Source: Daucus carota subsp. sativus
Lineage: Eukaryota > Streptophyta > Magnoliopsida > Apiales > Apiaceae
DNA: 64,000 nucleotides
Direction: 5' to 3'
NCBI RefSeq assembly: GCF_001625215.2
Contig: NC_030381.2
Span: forward strand, 55,884,714 to 55,948,713
How positions within the stretch are numbered: the first letter of the stretch is position 1; each line of letters starts with the position of its first letter. Below are positions 1-13,112 of the stretch, in pieces. The notes below the pieces were generated by a model. That model searched no databases, had not been told where the DNA came from, and saw nothing but the letters and a program-made list of their open reading frames with translations. The translations under genes were made by a program, and so were the position numbers.

Positions 1-750
1 AAAGTAATTAGCGTTACATGATTGAGACATTTTTTTTCTGAAGTTCTGAATAGATCGAACCCGAGACTCTTTGTAAAAAGGTTTGTGGTTTTTTTCCGAT
101 TTATAAAGGAGAATGAAATGATGAATAAGTTTGTGCAAGACAAATTGACCCACAGTCTGCAACCTGTATGGACAAGACACATGCATGCTGCTTAGAATTC
201 ACAAACACATGCCATCTTTCTTTTACAAGTGTGGGCTGTGTATACCACAAATAATGATATCCGAAATTATCTCAAGACATAATTAAAATTTATATTATAA
301 CTTTTCATATTTTTCAAGAAATGCTTCTCGATTTTTAGAGCAAATAATTTCATGCAAATGCATATTGTTGACTACGGAAACGAATATCATAGGTAGTTTA
401 ATATAGGATTTTTCTTACGTCAACCAGCTCAACTCGAGACTTATTATTTCTGATAACAAAACTTAGAGTTTATTATCAGAAAAGTAATAATTCCTCCTTA
501 TTTTTTTTATATAATTTTTATATATTATTTAATAAATATTTTAAAATTTTACAAAATAAAAGTTTATAAATCATTTTAGATTTTAAGTTTGAATAAAAAT
601 CTAACTATTATATTTTTATTAAAATATAAATTAATCTATAAAATAATAATTTGTAGAAAATATAAAATACATGTCAAATATAACTCCAAACATATATACT
701 CCGAGAATGGGAGGAAATATTCGACTAGAACTGTGGTTTCAACTTTCAAG
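1..750. other. Intergenic, AT-rich, no gene seen
   Basis: No convincing coding region on either strand. Positions 480-660 are very AT-rich with long A and T runs. This is upstream of the PUB9-like gene and is separated from it by a MITE. Confidence 0.6.
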
Positions 751-759
751 GTTAAAAAG

Positions 760-1166
760 TAGAGCTGTAATTCGAGTCGGGCGGCTCGCGAGCTCGCCCG
801 GCTTGAACTCGTTTAAGTGGGCTCGGCTCGGCTCGTTAAACGAGCCGAGTTGGGGCAAAGGTTTTGGCTCGTTTAATTAAACGAGCCGGCTCGACTCGAC
901 TCGTGAAATTAAACGAGCCGTGTTCAGGTAGAGGTTTGGGTTCGATTAAGTGTAAAATTATACGAGCTGGCTCGCTCGACTCGTTAAAACCGGTTCGTTT
1001 AGCTAAACGAGCCGGCTCGACTCGACTCGTGAAATTAACCGAGTCGAGTTCGGGCAAAGATTTAGGCTCGATTAGTTAACCGAGCCGGCTCGGCTCGACT
1101 CGATTAAACTTGGCTCGAATCAGACACGGCTCGAAACTCGCCCGACTCGACTCGAATTACAGCCCT
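760..1166. mobile_element. Mutator-type MITE with CTCGACTCG-rich ends
   Basis: A 407-bp element flanked by an exact 9-bp direct repeat GTTAAAAAG at 751-759 and 1167-1175. The ends are inverted: the left begins TAGAGCTGTAATTCGAGTCG and the right, read backwards, begins AGGGCTGTAATTCGAGTCG. Inside, short runs such as GGCTCG, GACTCG and CGAGCC occur again and again on both strands. A 9-bp target duplication is typical of Mutator-like elements (family knowledge). There is no transposase, so it is non-autonomous. Short open frames on both strands here (671-880, 836-1057, 864-1079) come from the repeats and are not genes. Confidence 0.85.
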
Positions 1167-1175
1167 GTTAAAAAG

Positions 1176-1527
1176 CGATTTTACAACTTTTGAAAAGGAG
1201 AGAGACAGGTGTAACAAATACATCCTTACGCGTAGTATATCGAAGATTCAGCCGATAAAATTCAATAGATGCGTCCTCAACGGACCACTCAGTGTGACCC
1301 CACACTTCACTTCCACAAAAACACACACTTATAAGTTATACTTAACTCATAAGCACACACACTCGTAGCCCTTCTTCCCCCCAAAGCTAAACAAGCCCCC
1401 ACCCACCCCCACTGATGAATTATATCAGAGAGATGAGCAAAAAGATTCAGTTTTTCTTGGAAACAACCCAAAATTAGAGTGGCCCATTTGGTTTAATTAT
1501 TATCTTGACCACCAACTAATAATCTTT
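1176..1527 (+). promoter_or_regulatory. Promoter and 5' leader region of the PUB9-like gene
   Basis: About 350 bp lie between the MITE and the ATG at 1528. Pyrimidine-rich stretches occur near 1370-1410. I could not place a convincing TATA box; AT-rich candidates lie near 1330-1345. A 5' leader is assumed here, not shown. Confidence 0.35.
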
Positions 1528-3158
1528 ATGGCCAAAACTGGGGTCTTTGATACTCATCCAGCCATGGTTGCTAGGGCTAAAGAGCTGAAGAAGGAGTTGC
1601 AGAGGTTGGTTAAGTCTATTGTTGATGAAGATGGTCTTTTGTTTAGCTTGGGAGATGTTGATGGAGCTAAGGAGGTTTTGTCTTGTTTGAAACAACTTAA
1701 AGTGGAGGGCTCATCATTGTGTTTGAAATTGAAGGATGGAAGTGATTCTTTGGGTTTTCCTGAGGAGTTTTGCTGTCCTATTTCCAAGAAGCTTATGTTT
1801 GATCCTGTTATTGTTTCTACTGGTCAGGTTTGTGTTTTTACTGACATCTATTTTGGTAATTTAAGTTTTTGTTTTGTTTTTAGTTTAGGTGTATTTAATA
1901 TTTATGCAGTTGTGTGATTTTGTTTGCTGTGATGAATTTAAATTGTTGTCTGTGTTTCTATGCATGTTCTTTGGTAGCAATGTATTCTTTAGGGCTTTTT
2001 CCTTGTGAATATATTGACATTTGTTCATGTATGTGGTGAATTAATCTATGGTCTGAAATGAATAAATTTGTGCAGACATATGATAGACCATTTATACAAA
2101 GATGGTTAAAATCAGGGAATAGGACATGTCCGAAAAGCCAACAAGTTCTATCGCATACTATACTTACACCGAATCACTTGATTAGAGATATGATATTGCA
2201 ATGGTGTAAGAACCATGGAGTTGAGGTGCCGGATACCCTTCAATACTCCGAAGAAGGAGTAACTGAGCCGGATCGTCATCGTTTCGTGTATTTGCTTGAG
2301 AAGATGTCTTCCTCATTGTTGGATCAGAAAGAAGCTGCAAAGGAAATGAGATTATTAACTAAGCGGACACCTTCATTCCGTGCTTTGTTTGGTGAATCAG
2401 TTGATTCCATACCTCAATTGCTTAATCCACTTTCTCAAATCAAGTCTAGAAATGAAGTTCACCCTGATCTCCAGGAGGATTTGATTACTACAGTTCTGAA
2501 TCTATCAATACATGACAACAACAAGAAGCTTGTAGCGGAAACACCAATGGTTATTCCACTCCTTTTGGATGCATTAAGATCAGGAACGGTTCAAACAAGG
2601 AGCAATGCAGCAGCTGCTCTCTTTACTTTATCAGCTCTTGACTCTAATAAAGAACTCATTGGGAAATCTGGTGCTCTAAAACCTCTCGTTGATCTTTTAG
2701 AAGATGGACACCCATTAGCTATGAAGGATGTTGCTTCAGCTATTTTTAACCTTTGTATTCTTCATGAAAACAAAATGAGGGCCGTGAGGAGTGGTGCTGT
2801 GAGAGTAATCCTTGAAAAAATCAAGAACAGAGTGCATGTTGACGAGTTATTAGCTATTCTTGCCATGCTTTCAACTAATCAAATGGCTATTGAAGAATTG
2901 GGAGAGCTCGGTGGTGTTCAGTGCCTTCTCAGTATAATTAGAGAGAGCTCTTGTGCTCGCAACAAAGAAAATTGCATTGCAACCCTCCATACTATCTGTT
3001 TCAGTGACCGGACCAAGTGGAGGGAGATGAGAGAGGAAGAAAATACTTATGGTACAATCTCTCAGGTTGCTCATAATGGCACCTCTAGGGCCAAGAGGAA
3101 GGCTAGCGGAATCCTTGAGAGACTTAATAGAGCAGTCAATCTCATCCATACTGCATGA
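1528..3158 (+). CDS. PUB9: U-box/ARM-repeat E3 ubiquitin ligase, PUB9-like
   Basis: Two exons, 1528-1827 and 2076-3158, joined in phase 0 across a GT-AG intron, give 460 residues, the size I recall for Arabidopsis PUB9. The U-box starts in exon 1 at FPEEFCCPISKKLM (about residue 76) and continues in exon 2 with TYDRPFIQRWL, TCPKSQQVL and LTPNHLIRDMI, the classic U-box order. The intron therefore cuts the U-box just after STGQ, a common place in plant PUB genes. The C-terminal half (about residues 190-440) holds armadillo-type helical repeats, for example TRSNAAAALFTLSALDSNKE and MKDVASAIFNLCILHENK. Such proteins pass ubiquitin from an E2 to substrates held by the ARM repeats. Targets cannot be read from the sequence. 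The next gene, CHIP-like, is convergent. Confidence 0.93.
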
Positions 3159-4612
3159 ACAGAAGTTTCCAAACACGAAGTCTGTAAATTCTAAAATCTT
3201 TTCTCATTCTATAGTCGCAATTTCCGCCACGGTATATTGCGGTTAGTCTCATCTCTTAAATTTAATACATAATGTTTTCTTGAGTTTGAGTTTCAGGTTG
3301 TTGAGTTGTAGTCACTGTGAATAACCATGTTTAAGGATGGAACATTATCTGTAAGATCAATTCTCCCTTCTGTATATAAATAAGTACTTTGCAAAAGTTT
3401 TAGTTTCAGAGATGCTATATTCATGTGTGCTAATTCTGCTGTAGGCTCTAACTTGTTAGATACTTCTTCACTTTGAAAATGCAAGTGGGGTTTCTTAAAT
3501 TTGTCTGGAAGCAACATTTAAAATTTAGTATGAATTATTCGTGTAGTGAGTAATTAATGCCTCTTATGTTCTGTCCACAACACCTTCCTGTATCTACAAT
3601 CCACATGGCTCTCATGTTTTAGATATTACTTTGAAATTCATGCTTTTAAGGTGGTGGCACTTTGTTTGTTTGTGACAATCAACCCATTCCCGCTGGTTTG
3701 GACCTTTTGTTGGCTAGATATCAACCCCCTTGCGGGAAATAAAGCCAAATCCTTTACCATTTCGAATAATTCAGTTGGGGATTGGGATAAGGCAGTGAAT
3801 GGCTTAGGATTAAGGTGAGAAGGCAATAGAAAGGCTGTTCTTTAATTGAATGGTGCTGATATCTTCATGTGGTCTAATTCAATATGCCATGCCTTTTTGT
3901 TTTAATTTCATGGCTTAGGATCATGTTAGCAACGGAACACTAGAATTGTAGTGAATGGTGCTGCCTTCTTGATGTGCTCTATTAGAAATGCCGCCCCATT
4001 CGTTGTTATCTAGTGCTCTATTACTGATTGTCACTATCACTATATTATTATCTCGCCACCATCAATATGGTTCTTGTATTAGCTCGTAGATGTTGGACGA
4101 CGCAGGCATGGTGGCTGGTGGCTGGTGCAGTGCAATTCCTGATTATTCTACCCTCTAGTTGAAATATGAATATCAAACCAACTAGGTTGTGTAAGTTGAT
4201 GCAGCTTCGTATTTTTCGAATAAGCTATGCAGCTTGTTGTATTTGTAAATCACAAGCACCAAGAAAAGGAAATACTTTCAGATTCTGAAATCACACAGTA
4301 GACTGGTTGAAAACAGAAAGCTGGAATACTATAAGAGTTAATGAGATCTATTGTATTTACAAGCAAAAATTCTGTCACCGTGGCTAACTGAAGCAGAGTT
4401 CACTATCAGCTGTAACTACCCAAGATCGGTTAATAGTTTATAATTCAGGACAAAGGAGGGCTTGAAAAGCGGAGACTTTAAAGCTGTACACACGAGCATG
4501 ATACTGGCCATCAATGCCTGACCAGAAGTATGAAACTATACATCACCTACGGACAAAGTTGTCACTGATAGTAACACCAAGCAAAGCAGTTGTGATATAT
4601 TCCTGTTGAAAA
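3159..4612. other. Convergent intergenic spacer
   Basis: Lies between the 3' ends of the PUB9-like gene (+) and the CHIP-like gene (-), so it holds both 3' UTRs. I see no further gene or clear repeat. Confidence 0.6.
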
Positions 4613-7600
4613 TCAGTACATCTTATACGCCCAGCCATTTTTTCGCAAAAATGCATTTACTGCTTCCTTTACAGCCAGATTTGGAACCAGCTGGGACTGA
4701 TTAAGCAATTCACGTGTGATTGGATCAAATTTTCCCACCTAACCAATTGTCATTCAGGTTATTAAAAACATGCAATCCTTAAAAAGATTAGACATGACAA
4801 ACTTTTTTATACCTTGTTGAGATGCTCAAAAATTGCTGAACGTTCATAGGTGATTCCACTAGGAGTAATGACAGGGTCACGATAGATGTCGAGTGTAATT
4901 TTACAGCACAAATAGTCCGGCACCTGAAATCATCAATAAGAACTACTAATAAGTAAAGGCCACTTAAATCCGTGGGGGAGGGGGGGTGGGGGTGGGTAAG
5001 GGACTTGGACAAAAATAACTGGAGCGAAAACGCTAAGAGTTATTGCAAATTTCTGTTTACATCTATCCTCAATGATTAAATTAGTTACATATAATAGAAG
5101 GCCTGCAGCACAAACATGATAGAAGCTGGCCCTGTTTCTTGACTTGCAAAAACTTTACTTGTAAAATTTGTAAATACATAATAGAATGATGGACAATATG
5201 AACAAATGCTTACCTCAGTTTGGTTGTCATCTTCAATAGCTTTGTCAATTACATTCTTCAGAGCCTTTAGCTGCTCTGGATAGACACTATTAGAATGATT
5301 AACAAGCCCTCCGGTATTAGAAAGATCCCGCTCATGTTTCTCCTTGAGAGCAGTCTCACAAGCTTCTCTGAGTAGCAAACAAAAACACAGTTCGGTAGCA
5401 ATCCAACAGAAACAAAGGAAATATCATAGGTGAAAGCATTAACAACTTCACCAGATCACAATCATAAAGCTCTCATTGTGACGGAAAAGGTGCAAAGCAT
5501 TAAGACCTTCACACTAATTGTGATTAAGCTCTTGCCTAAATAAATTGAGAAAATAGAAGAAAAAGAAGCAAATACTTCAAGTTTTGTAGCTCCCATGCTC
5601 TCATGGTAGATTCTTGCTCCCACTCAAGGTATCTTGCTTTGGCAAGCTCTTGCCATATTTCTTCAACCATGTATCCCTTAGGATCTGCACCTCTGCCCAG
5701 ATCCAGAGCCTACATTCAAATCGGATCCAAAAAGTTGCCTTATTATACTTCCTGAAAAATTAGCAGTCTTTCTTTTGGACCGGTAAAAGGACACTGATAT
5801 AGTACTTCAGCTAAATGCAGACTATTTGAAATATAATTATGACGAGAATATAGGGTTCAGGAAGTTCTATTATTCCCAAGCTATAATGAGGACAATACAG
5901 CTTCAGGAAACAGATAACATGCTTGAATCAACACACTTATAATAGCCTGGAAAGGATAATAAAATTTCAGTAGAGTGCAGACTATTTGAAATAAAACTAA
6001 ATTCATTGCTGTAATAAGATTGTGAAGCCACCAAATGTCTTCTATACTGATCCCTCAGCTTGTACATACAAGACCAAATGACTAATCTATATCATCTCTG
6101 AAAAACTTTAAATGATCACATATAGACTTGCTATATATGCGATCACACTAATATGATAATGTGCGAGTGTCATACACACAGACAGGTTTATACCATAGTT
6201 ACCCGGTTCGCGGGTCGACCCATGGATCCGTGAACTGGATCGTTCGTACCGGAACACGGGTCGAAGTCGATCCGGATCGCCATGGGTCGCGTTCCAGTTC
6301 GTCATTTCCGGCGAACCCATCTGTTTTGTTCCGGCAGCTGTAAAACTGAAGAAAAAGGGAAGAAAAGGAATGATGGGTTGTTTCACATGTATATATGACT
6401 GTTTGGGGGAAAAAAAGAAGAAAGCGTGTGAAGAGGATGAAGTGGAAGAGAAGACGACGCACTGAATACTGATGCAGATACCGATGTGATAATGAATTAT
6501 TAATCATTGACTCATTAGTTGTACTGAAGTGAGAGTAATATATACTGTATTATTCGTTTTACTTTTATTATTATTGTATTTTATTCGACGTCTCTGGCTT
6601 ATTCAAAAGATCATGATAGATGCTCAAAATTTATACCAACAAATTACTCATTTTTCATTTTTTATTATTTAGTAACTGCCATCTTTATACTAATTTGTAT
6701 AAAAGTAAACAAAATTAATGAGCATAATTATTGCTAAAATGAATTTATTAAAGTCAACTTATTATGACGGTGATCCACTATCATCAATTTACCTATTTTT
6801 GTTTGAGTTGATCTTTATCCAGTTTAAATTAATTTCAAATTATAATACTTATAAAAATATTAGTTTTGATTAATTATCATATCTTTGTAAAATGGTAATT
6901 TATTTATTGATATTCTAGTAATATTCTTAATAAGTATAAATATTATTTTAGAATATAAAATAAATAAAATTTCTAACTTTTTGATAATATAAATTTAATA
7001 TATAATATTTTTTTTTTAAATATGACGGGATCCTTATTTCGACCCGCGAACCCGATTCACGGCTCCTCGTACCCGATTCATCCAAACTCACGTTCCACGT
7101 ACCCGAACTCGTACCGCGTACCGGATCGATCCTCGATCCGTGTAACTATGGTTTATACACATAACACAGTTATCTGTAGATATAATGGTCCATATGTATG
7201 AGATGAAGACATGATTCAGACAAAAAAGAAAAGAAAATTATCGTACTTTTTCCAGTTCCTTGACCCCTTCTGCATACTCTTTCTTCTGTAGTAATGCAAG
7301 ACCCAACATATAATGACCCTGCACATGACAGCATGTCTCTGAGATGATTAAATGAAGCGAGGCAAAGTGGCAAAATTTACAGATAAATTATTATGCTTAC
7401 AGCCAAGAGGGGTAAATTGACTGATTAAAGCCAAGAACAATTTTTTTTTTTCCTTTTTAAATAAACAGCAGTCATATTATTGTTCTTAAATAGATAGCTT
7501 AATTGGCCCACATAAACATACTGTGTGCATTGAAGTTTAGACACCAACTCCTATGGTAATTTGTTATGTTAGGAAGCTTGAGTGCGGGTATGGGCGTGCG

Positions 7601-9088
7601 CGGTATGAGGATAGGGGAATTTGGCAAACTTAAAAATAAGGGGATTCGGGTGCGTGGGGATGCGACAAATATTAATATATTAAAAATATATATTCTGCAT
7701 GTATTTCAAGAGTTACATTTATATTTAAACCCGATAATCAAATAAGTTTCTTATCCTTGACACTTTACATAATAATTATTTGATAACATAATTTTTGCAT
7801 TATAAAGAAGAAAAGTGGTTAATTAATCAATTATTAATTAACAAGAATTCCCTCGCGTACCCATGAATCCCCAAGAATAGAGCGCGCGGTGCGGTGGGTG
7901 AGTGAAGAATCCCTACTTTCTAGAGTCTTATGTATGACAAATTGTCTCACTTAAAAAAAAAAAAGTAGGCATGACCAGTTAGTATACAAAGATCAACTCT
8001 TCTAGGTGCTCCAATAAGTGCAGGTTGATTAATTTAGTGAAGAAGCAAGGGCATCACCACCAAAATATAAAGGAAGTGCAAAACGTATAAACAAAATGGG
8101 TCGATAGATGATACTAAGATTAAAGGCAAGAAGGGTAAATTGATTGATTACTAGCATAGCCTTGCCATTGATTTTGAACCGGAAATACACATACGAGTTT
8201 CAACTAATACAGTGAGATAATTATGGGGATTCCGCATTCAGGTGTGTGTGTGTGTGTTTTCATATATACTAATTGTGCAGCATAATCTTCTAAACACACA
8301 AGAATAGAGGTTAGTAATGTTGAAATCTGCAAAATCAAATTTAAACTTGAATACTTTTTATCTGCTATTTAATATCAATATTTTGTTCTTGCGAAGTAGT
8401 TTCTTAACACCTATCCGATTACAATTTGTGAACAGAAAATTATGAATTGAAACAGTGCAAGTACCACCAGTGTCCGAGTATCATGTACAATCACTCGCTC
8501 CAAAAGTAGAAAAAACATGCCCAATGTATATGAATGCAGGCAACTTAAATAGAGATATTAAAAAAAAGAAAAAGTAATACAGACCTTGACAGAAGTACGA
8601 TCAAGCTGAACAACTCGCCTACAATCCTCTTCGACCTTGTCCCAATCACTGTAAAAATATAGAAAATACATATAATTACCCATAAAATGACGAAAATCGA
8701 CAACGAATTAAATCAAAATTAGCGTAATCATCCGAGGGAGGGGGAAGCAGTCATCAAACATACTTGCGCTTGCGATGACAAAGAGCACGATTACTCCAAT
8801 AAACAGGAACATTAGGGCACAGAGTAATAGCCTGAAACCCCCAAATATATATATATATTAAAAGAAAAGGCAAACAAATTATACTAAAAAGAACTAAATC
8901 AGCATATACTAATAAGTAAAAATAATTACAGAGAATGAACGAGTCGATCAAGATAAAAAGGAGCGCAACGCAACCTCAGTATAGGCATCAATAGCGGCGG
9001 CGAATTTGAGCTTGGAGAAGTAGAGATTGCCGTCTTGACGGAGCTTCTCGGCCCGTTGGGCCGATGTAGTCGACACGCTGTGCCCCAT
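4613..9088 (-). CDS. CHIP: CHIP-like co-chaperone E3 ligase (TPR + U-box)
   Basis: Eight exons on the minus strand: 8975-9088, 8764-8831, 8585-8648, 7247-7318, 5576-5709, 5214-5367, 4813-4923, 4613-4738. They sum to 843 nt and encode 280 residues; Arabidopsis CHIP is about 278. The N-terminal half has three TPR motifs, including [37 protein letters not shown] and [20 protein letters not shown]. These grip the EEVD tails of Hsp70/Hsp90 (family knowledge). A charged helical linker follows, then the U-box: [40 protein letters not shown] and [11 protein letters not shown]. It ends WAYKMY. The product would ubiquitinate chaperone-bound misfolded proteins in the cytosol. The start [16 protein letters not shown] was chosen because it opens the TPR domain directly. 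Intron 4 (5710-7246) carries a 956-bp MITE. Confidence 0.93.
6194..7149. mobile_element. Mutator-type MITE in CHIP intron 4
   Basis: A 956-bp non-coding element flanked by the exact 9-bp repeat GGTTTATAC (6185-6193 and 7150-7158). Terminal inverted repeats read (C)CATAGTTAC on the left and GTAACTAT(GG) on the right. The two GC-rich ends (about 6200-6310 and 7020-7140) are packed with short motifs such as CGGATC, GGGTCG, GTACCGG and ACCCG; the middle is AT-rich. There is no transposase. Open frames on both strands (6108-6507) are by-products of the repeats. It lies in an intron and leaves the splice sites intact. Confidence 0.82.
7571..7925. mobile_element. Possible degraded MITE with GC-rich ends
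   Basis: Also inside a CHIP intron (intron 3, 7319-8584). A G-rich left end (GGGGATTCGGGTGCGTGGGG near 7640) is mirrored by a C-rich right end (about 7850-7880, CCCTCGCGTACCCATGAATCC), with an AT-rich middle. This matches the layout of the other short-motif MITEs here, but I could not fix the exact ends or a target duplication. Confidence 0.4.
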
Positions 9089-10439
9089 CTCGATTATGTT
9101 AAGACTAGTGTGTGTATAATACTAAGTGAATCTTGTGTTGTGTGTGTTTATTTTTCTACGACTCTCCGGCCTCCGAGTTTCAGAACTTTCTGGGTAATTG
9201 TTGTATGTAGCATTTAAATTTCCCTCAGACTGCACTACTCGTATACTTTTCGCCCAACACCAAGACGTGTGTGATGTATTCGTAACTCGGAATATTGTAC
9301 CTTTTATATTTCGGGACGCGTCGTAACAACTCGGTAGAAATCTTTCTGCAATTTTTGTCGCGGAAAACCCAATATACTGCTCTCTCGTGTCAGGAAAAAA
9401 AAAATATAATTTAACAAGAAAAGTAAGAAACATAAATAAAAATGATGAGATTAATTAATATTTGATACATAAAATGAGTGTGATGGAAGAGAGTAATGAA
9501 TGTAGTATCAAAAATTGATTTTCCAATGATTAATTTATTATTGGAAAATATATTGTACAGAAATGAACAAGACATACGAAGTATCAAAAATTGATTTTCC
9601 AACGATCAATAATCGTTTGGTTTTTTTATTTTCAATATAAAATCACTTATTTCTGATGATAAAAAATGTTAAACATGTATTACATATTTAATATTAAAAA
9701 TTTATATATAAATATAATATTCTTTCCGGAATAAATCGTTTGCATGAAATAAGAGGGTCAAACATGATTTGTCCTATATGGTGGCCGCATAGCCCAAAAA
9801 CTTGTTATAAGAAATCAGTTGTCAAGAATCATCTCCTTGTATTTCAGGTTCAAACTATTCTTTCCTCTTATCTTTTGTATCATTATTTTTCAATTTCAAA
9901 AATGTAGATCTCAAATTATACACATACAAGAAACCGAATTACTAAGGGAAAAAAATGATGAAAAAACTTACCAAAAGTATAAAATTAAGTAGGATACAGA
10001 TAATTAGAGTTAAAAGAGGGATAAAACCAATATATTACTCGCACCAAAATATTTAATCATTTTAAAGAGAAGAATGTTAATCAAGTCTTAACAGTATCTG
10101 TACTATATAGTAGTAACATAGAAGAGAGAGGACACTGTATGAGAAAATAAAGTTGACTCGCAGTATTCTCCAAAGTAACAAACAAAGCTAGTAAAATTTT
10201 ATGAGTCAAGTCTCCCCAACAAATCATGATCGGACAAAACCATGTACACTCCAGTTTCCTCATCAATACATGTAAAATACATTTTCTGAAACTTTGATAA
10301 TCAGAACAGCAAGATCGTAAACAGATTGACAATATATACAGCTCATTCACACAAGTTTTACAATAGGGGTGAAAAGAATGGAATTGCTGGGATATGCCCT
10401 CACCAACGCACTTGTTCATTCTAATGCAATTAGGCGGGA
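9089..10439. other. Intergenic between CHIP-like and HINT3-like genes
   Basis: The promoter of the CHIP-like gene (minus strand) and the 3' flank of HINT3. The motif GAAGTATCAAAAATTGATTTTCCAA-like sequence occurs twice, near 9504 and 9579, as a short direct repeat. I see no gene. Confidence 0.5.
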
Positions 10440-13075
10440 TCAATGTTCCCGCAAGTTTCCAATCAGACTGGTTGATCCTTGATCGCTTCTGTCAGCTTTA
10501 TAGCTTTCTAAGGATGACAATTTCTTTCGGATGCACTCCACAAGATTTGAAGCTTCCTTACTACACTTTAGGGGCCGTCTTTGCAAACTCTGTAATATGT
10601 ATAATAAAGACATAAAGTACTTCTATTTATAATTATTTCCCGGTTTGCATAAAGAATAAGTATACACAGATGTAACACTTACCTCAGAAGCCCATAAACA
10701 ATCTCGTGCATTGCGAGGAATAATATGGATGTGGGTCTGAATATGCCATATTACAAAACGACAAGAATATTAGTTTCAGAATTAAACTCCACTAGAGTAG
10801 ACTGATGTTTAGTAGAGGAGACCAATGGAAAAAATATTAGCAACTTCGACATGAACTGACTGATTTTTATTAACTTACATGATATATAACTTGACCAGCA
10901 GCAGCACCATTGTTAACCAGCAAATTAAATGAATCTGCAGATTGAGAGATTCTAATTAGATAAATTTAAAGGTCATTATCTGATAATCTCTAAAGCAGAT
11001 AAGATTCTGTCAGATGCCTAGACTAAATAAGGAAATCCAGACAGGTAAAATAATTCCAAGTTCCAACATAATGCAGGGTCAATATCATGCATAAACTGAT
11101 TTAAGAGGTTTTTATTGTCGTAGCTGCCCTTTAGTTTTCAGAAATATAAAAGAATCATAATGATGAATATTTTTTAGTACAAATAAATTCAACTTGTTCA
11201 TTCTAAAATTATATTACAGAATAATATCGTGCTTAGGTGAGTATTTTACATCCTTGAGATAGGTTTTCAATGTGGGGCATTAAAGTTGTCAATCTTAAAT
11301 AGATGAAGACTTTTTCTTTTGGACGGCTAAGTGCATTAGAATACATTTAGACCACAAAAAAAAAAAATTAACAAAAGGACGCTTTATGCTTAAACTTGGC
11401 CACTTAATATGCTGAATTATGTATAATCCAACTATTCACACATAACAAAACATAACTACAGCTAGGACGATTTTCATATAACCGAACCATTCAAAATAAA
11501 TTGGTATCACTTCACTAGGGCTAGTAAAATGCAGAGCTTTCTCTCTTCCACAACCGAAGAGAAGAGATACGGTATCTTAAATGACACAGTAGCTTGACAG
11601 ACCAGAACATCATTAAACAATCAGATGCATACCACAACCAGTTGCTTTCATGACTGCATTGCTAATAACTGGTACCTTTGAGCACATAGCACCTATTACC
11701 TGCACCATTAAATTGAGTGATCAAAAGAGGCAATTATGCAGAAAGACATTGCTTGGTTTGGTGAATAGGCAAATATTCCACGGACAAAGTAAATGGATTG
11801 AAAACAAGCAAAACAGGTTATTATACGGCATAAAACAGAATAATGGACAATAAACTCAGGATACGGCGTGAACCAGATTAGTTGAGCTGCTGAGTACCAG
11901 TTTGCGGAAAAAAGGTACTTTTGTAAAAGAAAAACAGTGCTGAACAGCTAGATATTACCAATTTATAATACATAATTACACTACAGAACTGGACTGCCAG
12001 GAGATTTATTCAGTGAAGACAACTAGAAATTTAGAAATATAAGCATAACTGAAATTAATGTAAGTTTATCCAGTAAAATCAGCGAACTCAAGATAAGAAC
12101 CAATATAGGAGTGTAAACAATTCAACATTCACAGGTAAATGAGTAATTTATATTCAGTTCATTAAATATTAGTAGAATTCGACTAAACAATAAGAGAGTC
12201 GAACTTGAGCTCAAACTAATTGAATACCTTATTGAGCCTAGCTCGGGCTTCATAATAATCGGCTCGAAAGCCTAATTGATTTGTTATTTTATTTTATATT
12301 TTATATATACATTTGTATATAATTGTTCAACTGTATATATTTCACATATATGACTGAGTTGAGCTTGAGCCGAAATTATCATATTCGAGCTTCTGTCAAT
12401 ATTTAGTACAGTTGATTTGAGCCGAGCCGAGTTCAAACATATCCATATTTTGTCTAGCCGAGCTTAGATATTTATTGTTTGGTCGAGTTTGAGCTTGAGC
12501 CCAAACTCTTTAGCCAAGCTCGAGGTCAAGCCTGACAGGGTTTTGCGCTATTAGATTACAACCCTAGCTACATCTAATAGAATTATTGACAGAGAATGCT
12601 CAAATATACTCAATAGCAATCTCATGTAAGCCATGATCAGCTGCTACTCATTGGTATGAGAAACGAAAACTAACTTGTATAAAGTGGCCAAAAGATTTAT
12701 TTCTTTTAAGTAATTGCTAAGGACAATTATTTCAGTTATGAACAAGCTAAGGCAGTTGGTCAGCAAGAGGTATTAGACACCCTTTGTCGTGTGTAAGTAG
12801 GAAACTCCAAATTATAAATTCATGTTTAGTAATAAAACTTACAGATGGCGGAGTTGCTTCCAGGCAAGAAAAATGACCTTTTGGGATGATAAGAGAGTGC
12901 CTGATAAATTCATGACCGTTAGAGGTTCATACGTAATCATCAAAATACAGTTCAGATACAAAAAATAAACATAACTAAACAAAACGATTACTCAAACTGT
13001 AAAAGGTTGGCCCCTTCCCCAAATTTCAAAAATTCTAATTTAAAACCACCTGCTTGATGAGTTTAGCAATTAAGG

Positions 13076-13112
<37 letters not shown>
